The translations under genes were made by a program, and so were the position numbers. From JBKCUI01 sp052161605 (lineage in GTDB: Bacteria; Planctomycetota; Planctomycetia; Pirellulales; Pirellulaceae), in assembly GCA_052161605.1 (NCBI GenBank), contig CP197409.1: DNA of 64,000 nucleotides; one strand, written 5' to 3'. The notes under the pieces were generated by a model that was not told the DNA's origin, did not search any database, and was given only the letters and a program-made list of their open reading frames with translations. This document shows positions 14,219 through 24,262 of this stretch, one piece after another (positions within the stretch are counted from its first letter, which is position 1; the number at the start of each line of letters is the position of its first letter).

Positions 14219-17200
14219 TTGGAAAATGGCAGAACTGGAGAGGAACTCCGGCAATGGATCGAAACCGATGGACTCAAGTTGGGAACCGAGTCAGTTAATG
14301 AATTAAACCGATGGTTGGTTTTGTCTACCTTGTGGGATCCAGATCGAACGCTGCTGGCGCAGCTAACGCCACTGCTTCAAGAGTTTCCCGAATTGGAGCG
14401 AGGGGTGGTGCCGTTGGTTGCCTTTCTTTTGGCAACGCGTAGCCCTGGGGTTTTCATCGGATTCCTGCAGCGTGATAATGAAGCCCTGCCAGTTCTGCTA
14501 CGAATCTTGTCATTGCCTACACCCGCTTCTTCCTGGTTGATTTCTGATGAGGACTGTTTTGATTGGTTAAGACTGTCAGCTGGACAGCTCGTTAGTGCGG
14601 AGCGGCTCAGGGATGTCATTGCGACCGAGGTCTTGTCGGTGGATGACGAATCGGTGCGGTTGGCTTCGATGAGATCGTTTCGTAGGCGAGAGACACTCAG
14701 AGTGTTGTGTGGTTTTTTTCTTCATGGGGTGGGCTGGAATGATGTTATGGGACAATTATCCGAGATTGCAGACGCCGCATTTTATGCAAGCTGGGAGTTA
14801 GCATTTTCCGAGACCCGAGTAGCCCCTGAGCGTCGTCAACAAATAGAGTCGGGGTTGATTGCGCTGGCAGGTGGGCATTACGGCGGATGCGAGTTGGACT
14901 TGGAATCACCCCTCCAGATCCAATTTCTCACGGAAGAAGAGCCAACGGGTGTTGGGAGAGCCAATGGGGGCAATACAGATCGCTCGCGAATCGCAGAGCG
15001 AACCATGTATTGGTTAACGAATGCCGATGGATTCGATTACCGCGTGAGCCGTTTTCTGGGGTCGGGGAATGAGCCTGCCGTATCAAACGCAGTTTCGTTG
15101 TTGAGCGAGACTTTAGTGGAGACCAACCGTCAGTGGTTTCAGCAGATCGAGAATCAAGGTCGCACGCAACACAGATTAGCTCTTTTACGACGCAGGCTTT
15201 TGGCCGGTAGTGAAGCGTTCTACGAAGAGTGGAACAAGCAAGTCCCAAGCTTTGTATTCCGCCGTAACTTGTCCGGTGCAGATATCGTCGGTTTGTACGC
15301 TTTGTTTCGAAGGATCGATCGGTCTGCCTCGCAACGAATTGGAGCTATTTCCCAGGAGCCCGAATCCAAACTCCTTGGAGCGTGGCGTGAGGAACTATCG
15401 ATCTTCGTACAGTATTTGCAGATACTTTATGGCGGAAATGACGAGTCGCTTTCCTTGGGAAATACTAGGTCCGCCATTGATGCTTTGGCAAATGCTCGCC
15501 ACATTCAAGACTCAGAACGAGATGTTTTAAGGAATGCTCTTCATGCCATCGCGACCGCTAGCCTGCAGTTGCAGGCCCGATCCTTAGAAATGACCGGGCA
15601 AGATCCAATTCGGATTCCCGTCGCCGATTCTTTTGAAGAACAACTGAATAATTGTCGTGAGAAAATGGAGGCCGCCCGCGATATCTGGAATCGAAAACAG
15701 CCTGAAGCGTTCCTGGTCCCCCCAGAGGTAGCCGTCGAAACCGACCTAATTCTAGACCCCGCCCCCGACCGTGACTGGGCGAATCGCGTTCTTAAGTCCT
15801 ATGGTTTCGTCCGTTTGCAAGATGCTATTCAAAACTTACAGGAGCTAGCGCAAGAAGAGATTCGGATGCTTTCTACCAAGCGATGCCGACACTACCTTGC
15901 GAAGATTGCCCCAAGTTTACTGAGCAAGATAAGCCAGACCCCTAATCCGGACCTGACGCTCGAAAACCTGGTTGAAACGACTCGTTCCTTGGGAGGCAAG
16001 GGAGTACTTTGGGAGCTGTTTAGTTTTCACGAGCCCAGCATGGATCTTTACATTCGGATTTGCGGAGCGAGCGCCTATCTGGTGTCGATTTTAACTAAGA
16101 ACCCTGGGATGATTGACGAGCTGCTCGATTCGTTAATGCTGAACCGGCTTCCGAGCGAAAGCCAACTCCACTCCATGCTCACCGATTTGTGCCGGGGGGC
16201 GGCAGATCTAGAGCCCGTTCTTACCTCCTTCAAGAACGCGATGCATCTGAATGTGGGAGTGCGCGACATACTGGGTAAGGAAAATGTTTCCGCTACCCAC
16301 AACGCTCTAACGGACATTGCGGACGTATGTGTGAGACGTGTGATCGAAAGCTGCTATAGAGCTTTGGTGGAAAAGTTTGGTGTGCCCACGACACGTAGCG
16401 GGCAAGATTGTCCGTTTGCTATTCTCACGGTAGGAAAGTATGGCAGCCGCGAGCCTAACTACCATAGCGATATGTCGTTGTTGTGCATCTATGAAGAAGA
16501 AGGGGTGACAACTACACAAGGAGCAAGCAAGAGTCAAACTTTAGATCATTGCGATTTTTTTCATCAGCTCGTCTATCGGATAACTCAATCGATCAATCGA
16601 TTGGGCCGTTACGGACGTCTTTATGAAGCCAAGCCGTGGATTGTTGGCGAGGACGTTGGCAGCACGGCTGCATGGAGACGGCACGACTTCGAAAACCTAT
16701 TTAGTACAGGCGAAATATCTGCAATTAAGAAAGTCGAGTTTTGCTCAGCGCGATGCATTGGTGGAACTCCTGGCTTTCTGAGTCGTGTTAATGATGCAAA
16801 AAGTTTGATTTTGGGAATGCGTCATTGGACGAGGGGGGATTCCCTGAAGGTTTTGCAGCATCGTCTCGGGCTGGAACAAGGTGTATCACCGAACAATATC
16901 AAGCGAGGTCAAGGAGGGACCATCGAGGTAGAGTTACTAACGAAAGTGCTTTTACTCACAAACTTCCACGACCGACCTGAGCATATCGCGGAGGGGACGA
17001 TTGAAGGGTTAGAAAATCTTTCTGAACACGGGCATATCGACTCGACGGACTACCACGCACTTCGGGAAGGATACTTGTTTTTGCGACGAGTGGAATCCGG
17101 ATTGAGGCTCATGAACACGACCGCCCGACATGATCTGCCTACCGGAAAGCAGGAGCTAGAGCGGTTAGCCTATGTCATCCGCTTGCAGGCCCCGGATAGC

Positions 17201-17284
17201 GTCGCCGCGATATGTGATCAGCATCGAGCATCCATTCGTACAATTTTCGAGCGGGTATTTTCTGAGATGGAGTACCATCCATAA
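14219..17284 (+). CDS. GlnE-like protein (adenylyltransferase fold, catalytic residues lost)
   Basis: The 1,021-residue product aligns by motif with glutamine-synthetase adenylyltransferase over its whole length. MRSFRRRETLRVL precedes domain 1 as in GlnE, and the second nucleotidyltransferase domain is near residues 734-805. The catalytic positions are changed. Domain 1 has GGHYGGCELDLESPLQIQF where S-D-x-D-L is expected, and YRVSRF for R-V-D. Domain 2 has GKYGSREPNYHSDMSLL, keeping only the first Asp, and EAKPW for V-D-L-R. It probably cannot adenylylate. The TTG start at 14219 has GGGAG about 10 bp upstream; the next in-frame Met is near residue 149. A regulatory or structural role is possible. 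Confidence 0.8.
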   Translation: MENGRTGEELRQWIETDGLKLGTESVNELNRWLVLSTLWDPDRTLLAQLTPLLQEFPELERGVVPLVAFLLATRSPGVFIGFLQRDNEALPVLLRILSLPTPASSWLISDEDCFDWLRLSAGQLVSAERLRDVIATEVLSVDDESVRLASMRSFRRRETLRVLCGFFLHGVGWNDVMGQLSEIADAAFYASWELAFSETRVAPERRQQIESGLIALAGGHYGGCELDLESPLQIQFLTEEEPTGVGRANGGNTDRSRIAERTMYWLTNADGFDYRVSRFLGSGNEPAVSNAVSLLSETLVETNRQWFQQIENQGRTQHRLALLRRRLLAGSEAFYEEWNKQVPSFVFRRNLSGADIVGLYALFRRIDRSASQRIGAISQEPESKLLGAWREELSIFVQYLQILYGGNDESLSLGNTRSAIDALANARHIQDSERDVLRNALHAIATASLQLQARSLEMTGQDPIRIPVADSFEEQLNNCREKMEAARDIWNRKQPEAFLVPPEVAVETDLILDPAPDRDWANRVLKSYGFVRLQDAIQNLQELAQEEIRMLSTKRCRHYLAKIAPSLLSKISQTPNPDLTLENLVETTRSLGGKGVLWELFSFHEPSMDLYIRICGASAYLVSILTKNPGMIDELLDSLMLNRLPSESQLHSMLTDLCRGAADLEPVLTSFKNAMHLNVGVRDILGKENVSATHNALTDIADVCVRRVIESCYRALVEKFGVPTTRSGQDCPFAILTVGKYGSREPNYHSDMSLLCIYEEEGVTTTQGASKSQTLDHCDFFHQLVYRITQSINRLGRYGRLYEAKPWIVGEDVGSTAAWRRHDFENLFSTGEISAIKKVEFCSARCIGGTPGFLSRVNDAKSLILGMRHWTRGDSLKVLQHRLGLEQGVSPNNIKRGQGGTIEVELLTKVLLLTNFHDRPEHIAEGTIEGLENLSEHGHIDSTDYHALREGYLFLRRVESGLRLMNTTARHDLPTGKQELERLAYVIRLQAPDSVAAICDQHRASIRTIFERVFSEMEYHP

Positions 17285-17764
17285 GCATGGCATGTACCGA
17301 GTTTAAAGATGCCCCGGCCTGTGCAATAAGGCGGCTACTGCGACCAGGCCTAGGGCACTTTCGCGATCGGCTAGCCGACGCAAATATCTAGAAGTCTTAT
17401 TCAGGGCCGTTTCGAAACAAAATCCAGCGGGAGAGTCAAAAGACTAGCATCTGACTCTCCCGCGTTGGACTTGTTGGGTAGAGGGTGTCCGCCTGAGAAA
17501 CAGGCAATAACACTATGTTATTGATTATGCAAGAGATGTGCCAAAGCGCAGGCGTCAGTGCATTTCTTCGCTTCTTTGCCGAAATTTGGCTAGAAAGTCG
17601 AGATTCCGGGATGTCCTTTGCCGAGGTGGCCTCACTTCGAATCTAAAGGACGTTCTAGTTGCCCACTTATTGGGCAGGTCGTGCTAGCGTATTGACGCTG
17701 AGCAGTGCACGACCTGGCCGACGTGACTGGGCGTGGGAACAGGTTTTGTGCCCGGGATTTAGCC
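17285..17764. other. Convergent intergenic region
   Basis: 480 bp between two genes that converge. No coding signal is visible. It contains a strong inverted repeat at 17427-17463. Confidence 0.6.
17427..17463. terminator. Possible bidirectional terminator hairpin
   Basis: GCGGGAGAGTC and GACTCTCCCGC form a perfect 11-bp stem around a 15-base loop. There is no T-run on either side, so a classical intrinsic terminator is not certain. Its place between convergent genes supports the reading. Confidence 0.45.
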
Positions 17765-20700
17765 CTATTTCTTGTACACTCGAGACTTTGAGTCTCCAGC
17801 TGTCATGAGATAGGCCATCAAATCGCGTACCTCCTGCTCGTTGAGTTGATCAAGCAACCCGACGGGCATTTGTGACACCTTAGATTCTTTCATTTCCTCA
17901 ATCTCGTCTTTGGCCAGAACGATCGGCTTAGCATCGGCATCGATCGTATAGATATAGATTTCGTTGCCAATCTCAACAGCCCGACCTACAAAGCTTTGGC
18001 CATCGGCAGTTAGAATCTGTTGAGAACCGTATTGATCCGAAATCGCTTTGCTAGGTTCGATGATTGATTCCAGCATATCCCTGACCGAGAACTTCTTGCT
18101 GGCGGTCGACAAATCTGGCCCAACCGCTCCTCCTTGTCCAGCAATGCGATGACATTTGGAACAGCTGGTAGCGTGGTAAAGATTCCTGCCGGATTCGAAA
18201 TCCGGTTTGTTCGTTGACGTTTCGATTGCTGCTAGAGCTTCCGCGACGGTCCAAGTTCTCCCGGGACCTTGAGGCGGTGTTGAGGTGAAAGGTGCCGACA
18301 ATAAGGATTGACCGGTTAACGAATCCAATACAATTGTCTCCTCTGGCGAACAGGTGGCCAGCGCGTCGTCGCGAAACTGGGTCAAGAACTTCCCATAGCT
18401 ATTGCCACCCGGCTTTTTTGATGCATCAATGAAAAACTGGAAGTACCTCCGCCTTTGATCCATCGTCCAGCCTTGTTGGACATTTCTCAACGTGAACGCA
18501 AAGTGAATACCGCGTACAGGAGGCATGTTTGCAAGCATCTCACCGACCGTCCCGCCATATCCGGCATTCCTGGCGACCAAATAGCCCCAGTCAGGAATAG
18601 GCTCCGGCCCAAGCTTGTCCATCATGTCTAGCGTTTTTTGAACGACCGAATCGGACTTCAAATAAACCAGGAGCTGAACAAGCTCCGCATCAAGCTCATA
18701 AACATGCGTGGGATAAACCGCATCTAAAACTGCGAGCAATTCTCCACGCTGATTGTCGTTTGGAGTGCTAAGCCTGCAAAAAGCTACTTGCATGGCTCTT
18801 AACCAAGTCAATCTTTGTTCAACGTCGAGTTGTGGCCAATCGTGTTGCATTAGTGATTCTACAATGCGTGGCAGGTCGCTCGATTCTCCTTGCCTTGCTA
18901 GGGCGAGCATGGCTACTGAACTCGCGGTCGGATCTTTGAGTGAATGCACTTTGTCACGCCACGCTTCGACAGGCTGACTTTCGAGCGCGACCCTGGCTGC
19001 ATAGCGAATGAACCGGTCGGAATTCCCCAAGTGCTGGATAGCTAAATTGACATCACCCGTAGCACCCCCGTGCATTGACTCAAGTTGACGCCGGACCCTT
19101 CGACTTTCTGCTCCTGCCTCGCTGGCTCGGAAAGCAGGCTCGGTGCTCTCCTGCCCCACATAGGTCACACGATACAAATCGGACTGGGTGCCGCGTCCAC
19201 CTGTCGCAAAGTACAGTGCACCGTCATTGCCCACAATCGCATCGGTGACGGGTAATGGTGAACCGGTCACGAAATCAGTCTTTTCTCCCGTGTAGGTCGA
19301 ACCATTCGGCTTTAAGGCCACCGAGTAAATGGTGCTGTAGGTCCAGTCCAGAATGAACAAAGCGTTTTGGTAACGGGCGGGAAACTTGGCTCCCTCGCCA
19401 AAGACGATGCCAGTCGGAGAACCTGGCCCGATATCTACGGCCGCAGGCAGAGAGTCTTCGTAGTATGCGGGCCACTTGCCCGTGCCGCTTCTCCAGCCAA
19501 ACTCGCTGCCACTAGTTGCATGACAGACTCGTGTTGGGCGATACCATGGCGACCCAAAGTCCCATTCCATGTCTGCATCGTATGTGAACAGCTCACCATC
19601 TGCATTAAGTGCGATATCGTACTGATTGCGGTAGCCCATGCTAACGACCGTCCAGTTCTTTCCGGATGGATCCACCTCGCAGATCCAACCTCCTGGTGCC
19701 AAGATACCAGCCGCATGCCCGTTGGCATCCCATCGGCGAGGTAACAAATGATCTTCGTTCCAATTCGTCGGGATTTTGCTCCCCGCGATTTTGTTCGGCA
19801 ATTTTGTATGGTTACCAGCCGCGACGATCAACGATTTTTTATCAGGCCCTAAAATGACTGCGTGCGGACCGTGCTCGCCACCACCGTCTAGCTTCATGCA
19901 AAACTCTGCGGTGTCAACCAGTCCATCGCCGTCAGTATCACGAACTCGATGAAGTCCTGATTTGTCCCCACCGTTTACAACGACATAGAGCGAGTCAAAA
20001 GCCCATAGTAGACCTTGAGCTCCGCTTAAAGATACAGGTAGCTTCTGCACACGGGTTGCTTCGCTCGCAGTCCCTGGAGTAATCAGATACAAACCTGCTC
20101 CTCCTTGATCGCTTGCGATCAGCCTGCCGCGATCATCGGTCGCCAGGGAAACCCAAGAACCCATCGAACGAGGGACTCGGAACACTCGTTCGATCTGGAA
20201 GCCCTCTGGCACCTGGGCATGAGTGGCGATCTCGGGCATGAACTCCCCTTCTTCGCCCCCCTCCAGAAGCATTAAAAGAGAATCGCGGTTGACGCTTCCT
20301 GACCACGGTAATCCACTCGCTCCCAGTTTCCCGAACTCGATCGCATTGCCCCATGCTGAGTCGTCAAAGCCAAGTTCCTGCCAGCCCGCTACCTCTTTTG
20401 CGGACGCTTTCCAGGAACTATCCGACACGACTTCCACTAATGAACCGTCCTCCATAAGAAACAGCACGAGTATCAAAGCCCCCGCCGGACCTCCTTGATT
20501 GCGAGCGATCATGGCCAGCTGATTGCGTCCCTCTTTGGCATGCTTGGTGATGTCCACCAAGTTGGGTTGAGACCACTCGTCGTTCGACAGCACCTTGGTA
20601 TCGTTGATGAAGAACTCCAGTTGGTTGTCGGCACCTCCGATAACTATGGCTTGTTTGACTTTGCCGTTCAGATCCACGGAACGCCTCAGAAACGAAGGTT

Positions 20701-20854
20701 GATCCGGGTTGTTGCTAGACCAGATCCAAGCTGGGTTGCCTCGGAGTTTTAGCTCTTTGGAAAGCTTGGGAGACTGTGCGAAGCACTGGGGAGGAATGAG
20801 GCTAAAGGTGCAAACGGTAACGATCGCTAAAGAAATGATCCGAACGAGATACAT
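17765..20854 (-). CDS. PVC-type dehydrogenase/HEAT/c-type cytochrome protein
   Basis: About 1,029 residues, secreted (signal peptide ending near CFAQ). Order of parts: a galactose-binding-like N-terminal region with FDDSAW; a beta-propeller of the membrane-bound sugar dehydrogenase type with RDTDGDGLVDTAEF and GGGEHGPHAV; a helical HEAT-repeat region near residues 580-800; and a C-terminal heme domain with CSKCHRIAGQGG (CxxCH) and GPDLS, as in TIGR02603. Such proteins are greatly expanded in planctomycetes and are thought to oxidise sugars or polyols in the periplasm. I prefer the ATG at 20854, which has GGAG 6 bp upstream, over the ATG at 20872. Confidence 0.88.
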   Translation of the reverse strand: MYLVRIISLAIVTVCTFSLIPPQCFAQSPKLSKELKLRGNPAWIWSSNNPDQPSFLRRSVDLNGKVKQAIVIGGADNQLEFFINDTKVLSNDEWSQPNLVDITKHAKEGRNQLAMIARNQGGPAGALILVLFLMEDGSLVEVVSDSSWKASAKEVAGWQELGFDDSAWGNAIEFGKLGASGLPWSGSVNRDSLLMLLEGGEEGEFMPEIATHAQVPEGFQIERVFRVPRSMGSWVSLATDDRGRLIASDQGGAGLYLITPGTASEATRVQKLPVSLSGAQGLLWAFDSLYVVVNGGDKSGLHRVRDTDGDGLVDTAEFCMKLDGGGEHGPHAVILGPDKKSLIVAAGNHTKLPNKIAGSKIPTNWNEDHLLPRRWDANGHAAGILAPGGWICEVDPSGKNWTVVSMGYRNQYDIALNADGELFTYDADMEWDFGSPWYRPTRVCHATSGSEFGWRSGTGKWPAYYEDSLPAAVDIGPGSPTGIVFGEGAKFPARYQNALFILDWTYSTIYSVALKPNGSTYTGEKTDFVTGSPLPVTDAIVGNDGALYFATGGRGTQSDLYRVTYVGQESTEPAFRASEAGAESRRVRRQLESMHGGATGDVNLAIQHLGNSDRFIRYAARVALESQPVEAWRDKVHSLKDPTASSVAMLALARQGESSDLPRIVESLMQHDWPQLDVEQRLTWLRAMQVAFCRLSTPNDNQRGELLAVLDAVYPTHVYELDAELVQLLVYLKSDSVVQKTLDMMDKLGPEPIPDWGYLVARNAGYGGTVGEMLANMPPVRGIHFAFTLRNVQQGWTMDQRRRYFQFFIDASKKPGGNSYGKFLTQFRDDALATCSPEETIVLDSLTGQSLLSAPFTSTPPQGPGRTWTVAEALAAIETSTNKPDFESGRNLYHATSCSKCHRIAGQGGAVGPDLSTASKKFSVRDMLESIIEPSKAISDQYGSQQILTADGQSFVGRAVEIGNEIYIYTIDADAKPIVLAKDEIEEMKESKVSQMPVGLLDQLNEQEVRDLMAYLMTAGDSKSRVYKK

Positions 20855-21042
20855 ATAGACTCCGATGGGCATCTTGGCAAAACAAGAGAAAACTAGGTAG
20901 GGAGCGTTGGTAGGAATCTCAATTTTAACTCGACGGTCGCCCCCCAGATACGCAACTTAAGGTTGGCAACGCAAAAAAATGGAAAAAGTAGTTGGCTAGT
21001 CGCTCGAATCTTGTGATCGGAACGTTGACTGTATTCACTAGT

Positions 21043-21720
21043 TCATTCCCAAGCCATGATTCGACTTGCGGCAACGACTACGAGGCTTTCGGCAACACGT
21101 GCAATGATCTTCTCGGAATCCTCTGTGACATCCCGGTCGTAAGATAGTTCAATCGCTCCGAGCGTTTTGTTTTTTGAGGCTACGAACCAGGGCAAACCCA
21201 ATTGGAATCGAAACGAATCGTTGCTACTTCCTCGTTTGGTCACGGGGCGTTTCAAGGTCACGATCTCTCGTGCAAATAATCCATCGTGCAGGTCTCTGTG
21301 TTGGACTATATCTCTGTGTTGAACTAGAGGAGTCAATCGTGTTTCGTTAGCCCAACGACCATCCATAGCCCAAATGACGACAGCATCAGGACGGAGCAAC
21401 TCGCGCAAACCGATGTTAAGACTGGCGGCGACCGCTGCGGTGGTGCTACTTCGGCAAAGCCTGTTGACCACCGTCGCTATAGAATTCGTATCAGACAGGA
21501 TTTCCAAGGTTTGCTCGTCCACCTCCCAAGGGATCCAGGCCATGCATCCGCAGTTGGGGCACGTAGAATCCCGAGGCGGATCGGAAACTAAAACGAAAGA
21601 GCGTTGACCGCAAATGCTGCATTGAAGTGGCTCTCCGTCGGGTGTCCTGCTAGAAACTCTCATGGCTGACCGTAATTGCAAATTGAACCTTTCCCAAAAG
21701 TCATTTGGAAATCTCTCCAA
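21043..21720 (-). CDS. Zinc-ribbon and GAF-like domain protein
   Basis: 225 residues from a TTG start. An alternative ATG at 21663 would remove 19 residues, and neither start has a convincing ribosome site. The N-terminal part has CSICG and CPNCGC, a zinc ribbon. Residues 75-225 look like a GAF domain, with NIGLRELLRPDAVVIWAMDG and the closing LGAIELSYDRDVTEDSEKII. GAF domains bind small ligands or mediate signalling; no output domain is fused. It starts 7 bp after the signal-peptidase-like gene and is probably in its operon. Confidence 0.65.
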   Translation of the reverse strand: MERFPNDFWERFNLQLRSAMRVSSRTPDGEPLQCSICGQRSFVLVSDPPRDSTCPNCGCMAWIPWEVDEQTLEILSDTNSIATVVNRLCRSSTTAAVAASLNIGLRELLRPDAVVIWAMDGRWANETRLTPLVQHRDIVQHRDLHDGLFAREIVTLKRPVTKRGSSNDSFRFQLGLPWFVASKNKTLGAIELSYDRDVTEDSEKIIARVAESLVVVAASRIMAWE

Positions 21721-21727
21721 GGTAATT

Positions 21728-22750
21728 CTAACGATGAATGCGCCACCGGTGAGGTGGCCAGAAGGTGTGTGTTACAATTCCGATCATATGCGACGCCGGC
21801 ACTGCGAAGGGATTGTGACCGGGAGCACCGCGCTGCCACATCCGCGAATCGCGTGATCGAGCGGAGAAATCTCCGAGCACGAAGTATTCATCGTTGCTAA
21901 GCAAGGCGGGGCGACCTTCGGATCCCCACAACTTCGGGCCAAACGGGGCAGGAATTTCTGATAAGTACTCAAGTCCCATTATGGAGTCAGGTGGCGTTTG
22001 GCGTACGCCATCGATCCACACGGATCCGTCTTGAATGTGAACCTTTTCGCCTGGTAATCCGATCAATCGCTTCACGTAGAGCGTTGCTGGTTCTTCAGGA
22101 TTATGAAAAACCACAAGATCCCATCTTCTAGGGTAGAGATACTTTGCGACTAGAAAGCGATCGCCAGAATACTCTGTCTCGTCGACCTCCAATGATGGGG
22201 CAACATGGAAATTTTCGCAGATCATTAGCTGTTGATCGGCTTTTTCATAACGATGGTCGAACGCTGTACAATAATTGGGTTTACCGCATTCTGGGCAAGT
22301 TCCCTTGCAGTGTCTTCCCAACAGCGTCGGTGCCATAGCGTTCGTTGGAACCACAAATGCTTCAAAAAGGTAAGGTTTCAGCACAAGTGGAAGCAAGAGG
22401 AGTGTACAGACGGTTGTTAGCAACGTTGGAAGCCATGCCTGAATTGTCTGCACGAACCGGGTTTGAAATATGGCGAAAATCACGGTACAGGGAATGGCGA
22501 CTGCCGCAGCAAGTTCAACCAGTCCGAGTAGGATCGAATCGGCAGCCCAGTATGATGAGATCACCAGGAAAAGGACATTGATAGAGATCTGCAGCATGCT
22601 TACACACACGGTAGCAAAAACAACACCCCGTGTTGTAACGTTTGGTGCTTTCGCCCAACGCAATCCTAGACGAAGACATAGTGCCCAAAGTACGAGTTGT
22701 CCGACTAGCAGGCCAATAAATACTGAAGCAAAAATTATGGTCGACAGCAT
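21728..22750 (-). CDS. Signal peptidase I homologue lacking the catalytic serine
   Basis: 340 residues. Four or so hydrophobic segments occupy residues 1-130, many more than in ordinary LepB. The S26 core follows. The nucleophile motif is VVPTNAMAPTLL: the position before Met, normally Ser, is Ala138 (codon GCT at 22337-22339). The Lys motif LYVKRLIGLPGEKV and the box YFVLGDFSARSRDSR are intact. An insertion after the first box carries CPECG and further Cys residues, a likely zinc site. By family knowledge Ser is needed for cleavage, so this is probably a non-peptidase relative, unless another residue serves. Confidence 0.82.
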   Translation of the reverse strand: MLSTIIFASVFIGLLVGQLVLWALCLRLGLRWAKAPNVTTRGVVFATVCVSMLQISINVLFLVISSYWAADSILLGLVELAAAVAIPCTVIFAIFQTRFVQTIQAWLPTLLTTVCTLLLLPLVLKPYLFEAFVVPTNAMAPTLLGRHCKGTCPECGKPNYCTAFDHRYEKADQQLMICENFHVAPSLEVDETEYSGDRFLVAKYLYPRRWDLVVFHNPEEPATLYVKRLIGLPGEKVHIQDGSVWIDGVRQTPPDSIMGLEYLSEIPAPFGPKLWGSEGRPALLSNDEYFVLGDFSARSRDSRMWQRGAPGHNPFAVPASHMIGIVTHTFWPPHRWRIHR

Positions 22751-22883
22751 TTCGAACGATGTTGTTTTGCGAAATAAAGAACGAGCAGGAATCGATACGC
22801 TAAAGAAATGGCGACCGTAGCGATCGTAGGATGACAGCTCTAATTCTAACGTAAAGGGAACGCCCGACCTCCCATTCTCAGTG

Positions 22884-24053
22884 CTAAGTTATCTTTTCTA
22901 CGACAGATAGCCTTTGCCTCAAGCTCGGGTGAGTCCAGCTTGTGCGATGTGGCTTGTTGGATCCGTAAAGCTTCTTCAGCACATGGCCATACTGAGTACT
23001 GGCTTCGAGCAAACTCAGGTTCCGGTGTTTCGCCCCCAGTTTGATCGCATATTTGTCGGCGTCCCATTCCGTCCACCAGCAGGTAGCGACAATCAGCCCG
23101 GCGAAGACCAAACCGAGCAGAAGACAGCCTAGTACTAAGTATCCGCCTTGGGTGCATGACAGGAGGTAAAGCAAGCTGGGGACTGCAAGGAATGTTGGAA
23201 GCATACGCACCAAAGCGTGGTGTCGAATGCTATGGGAAAGTTCGTGGAGAATGACCCATTCGATTTCAGCGGTATCAAAAGTAAGAAGGAGTTTATCGGT
23301 CAGCAGTAGCTTTTTTTGAGTCAATCCACCCAATAACACTGCGTTCGAGGATCTGCAAGCCGTTGGCCACAGATAGACCTTGGGTGAGGGATGGCGAAAC
23401 GCTTTCCAAAGTGATTCCATCTCTTGCGAGCGTTCGTCATCAATTCGTTCGGCTCGGGAGCACCAAAGAAACCAGTAGGGAATCAGGAGCGAGCTTAGCC
23501 ATGCCGAGGCGATGATGGTCAGCAAAAGTCCCCAGGGAAAGGTGGTAAGTGAGGTAGGTTGGCTTTCTCCGATTGAGAGGTCAGTCAGTCCCGTTGCATG
23601 CAACAAGTCGATGGCAATTACCATGAATCCAAAGATGGCGATTGGGATCCAAAGAAGTCTATTAAATCCCAGATGATGCTTGAGAAACAGAATTCCCATC
23701 AAGCTAGGCAATGTGCCGCAAACAATTGTGGGAGCCCACATGTTGGTCGTGGCCCAGGTGGTTTCTACCAGTTGCGGCCATCGGAGCAAAGCTAGAAGGA
23801 AGGGCTGAATGATCAGGAAGCCTAGTGATAAATGCTGAAGTTGTTTTTTGGATAGGCGAGACAGATTGGAGCCTGTCACTGCGAAGGCTAAGCAAACTAA
23901 GAGCAGCAACGTCCAGCACTCGATATCAGTGCGTTCCGTTGGTAGCGAGCTAATCGCAAGTGGGAGTTGCAGCCGCGGCGGTGTCGATCCAGCATAGAAA
24001 AGCCAGTAGAGTGGCCAGGAAAGGAGCGGAGACAGCAATAAGAGACGTCCCAT
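22884..24053 (-). CDS. M48-family membrane metallopeptidase
   Basis: 389 residues with about eight hydrophobic segments. EWVILHELSHSIRHHALVR gives the HExxH zinc site. WWTEWDADKYAIKLG supplies the third ligand Glu, as in M48 (HtpX/CAAX-protease type). WTHPSLRQRLSVVEKI matches the H-P-x-x-x-x-R family end. M56/BlaR1-type is an alternative because of the topology, but the E-x-D-A-D box favours M48. It probably degrades or processes membrane proteins. The start ATG is 24053. Confidence 0.8.
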   Translation of the reverse strand: MGRLLLLSPLLSWPLYWLFYAGSTPPRLQLPLAISSLPTERTDIECWTLLLLVCLAFAVTGSNLSRLSKKQLQHLSLGFLIIQPFLLALLRWPQLVETTWATTNMWAPTIVCGTLPSLMGILFLKHHLGFNRLLWIPIAIFGFMVIAIDLLHATGLTDLSIGESQPTSLTTFPWGLLLTIIASAWLSSLLIPYWFLWCSRAERIDDERSQEMESLWKAFRHPSPKVYLWPTACRSSNAVLLGGLTQKKLLLTDKLLLTFDTAEIEWVILHELSHSIRHHALVRMLPTFLAVPSLLYLLSCTQGGYLVLGCLLLGLVFAGLIVATCWWTEWDADKYAIKLGAKHRNLSLLEASTQYGHVLKKLYGSNKPHRTSWTHPSLRQRLSVVEKIT

Positions 24054-24262
24054 AAATTTCCAAGGAACATGGATGCTAGGGCCTACAATCCGGTTGAGAT
24101 TCCCGCACCCCCCTGAGTGGTCCAGCGCTCCGCCTGAGAAATTCCAGGTTAACCAAGTCTCCCTAACTACAAAATTTTTTCGGGAGCATAACGGAAAATA
24201 GGGCGGGGGGCCGGTCGGGTTTTTCCGTGGAAATGGGGGAGCCTTGTGCCTGGCCGCAGCCC

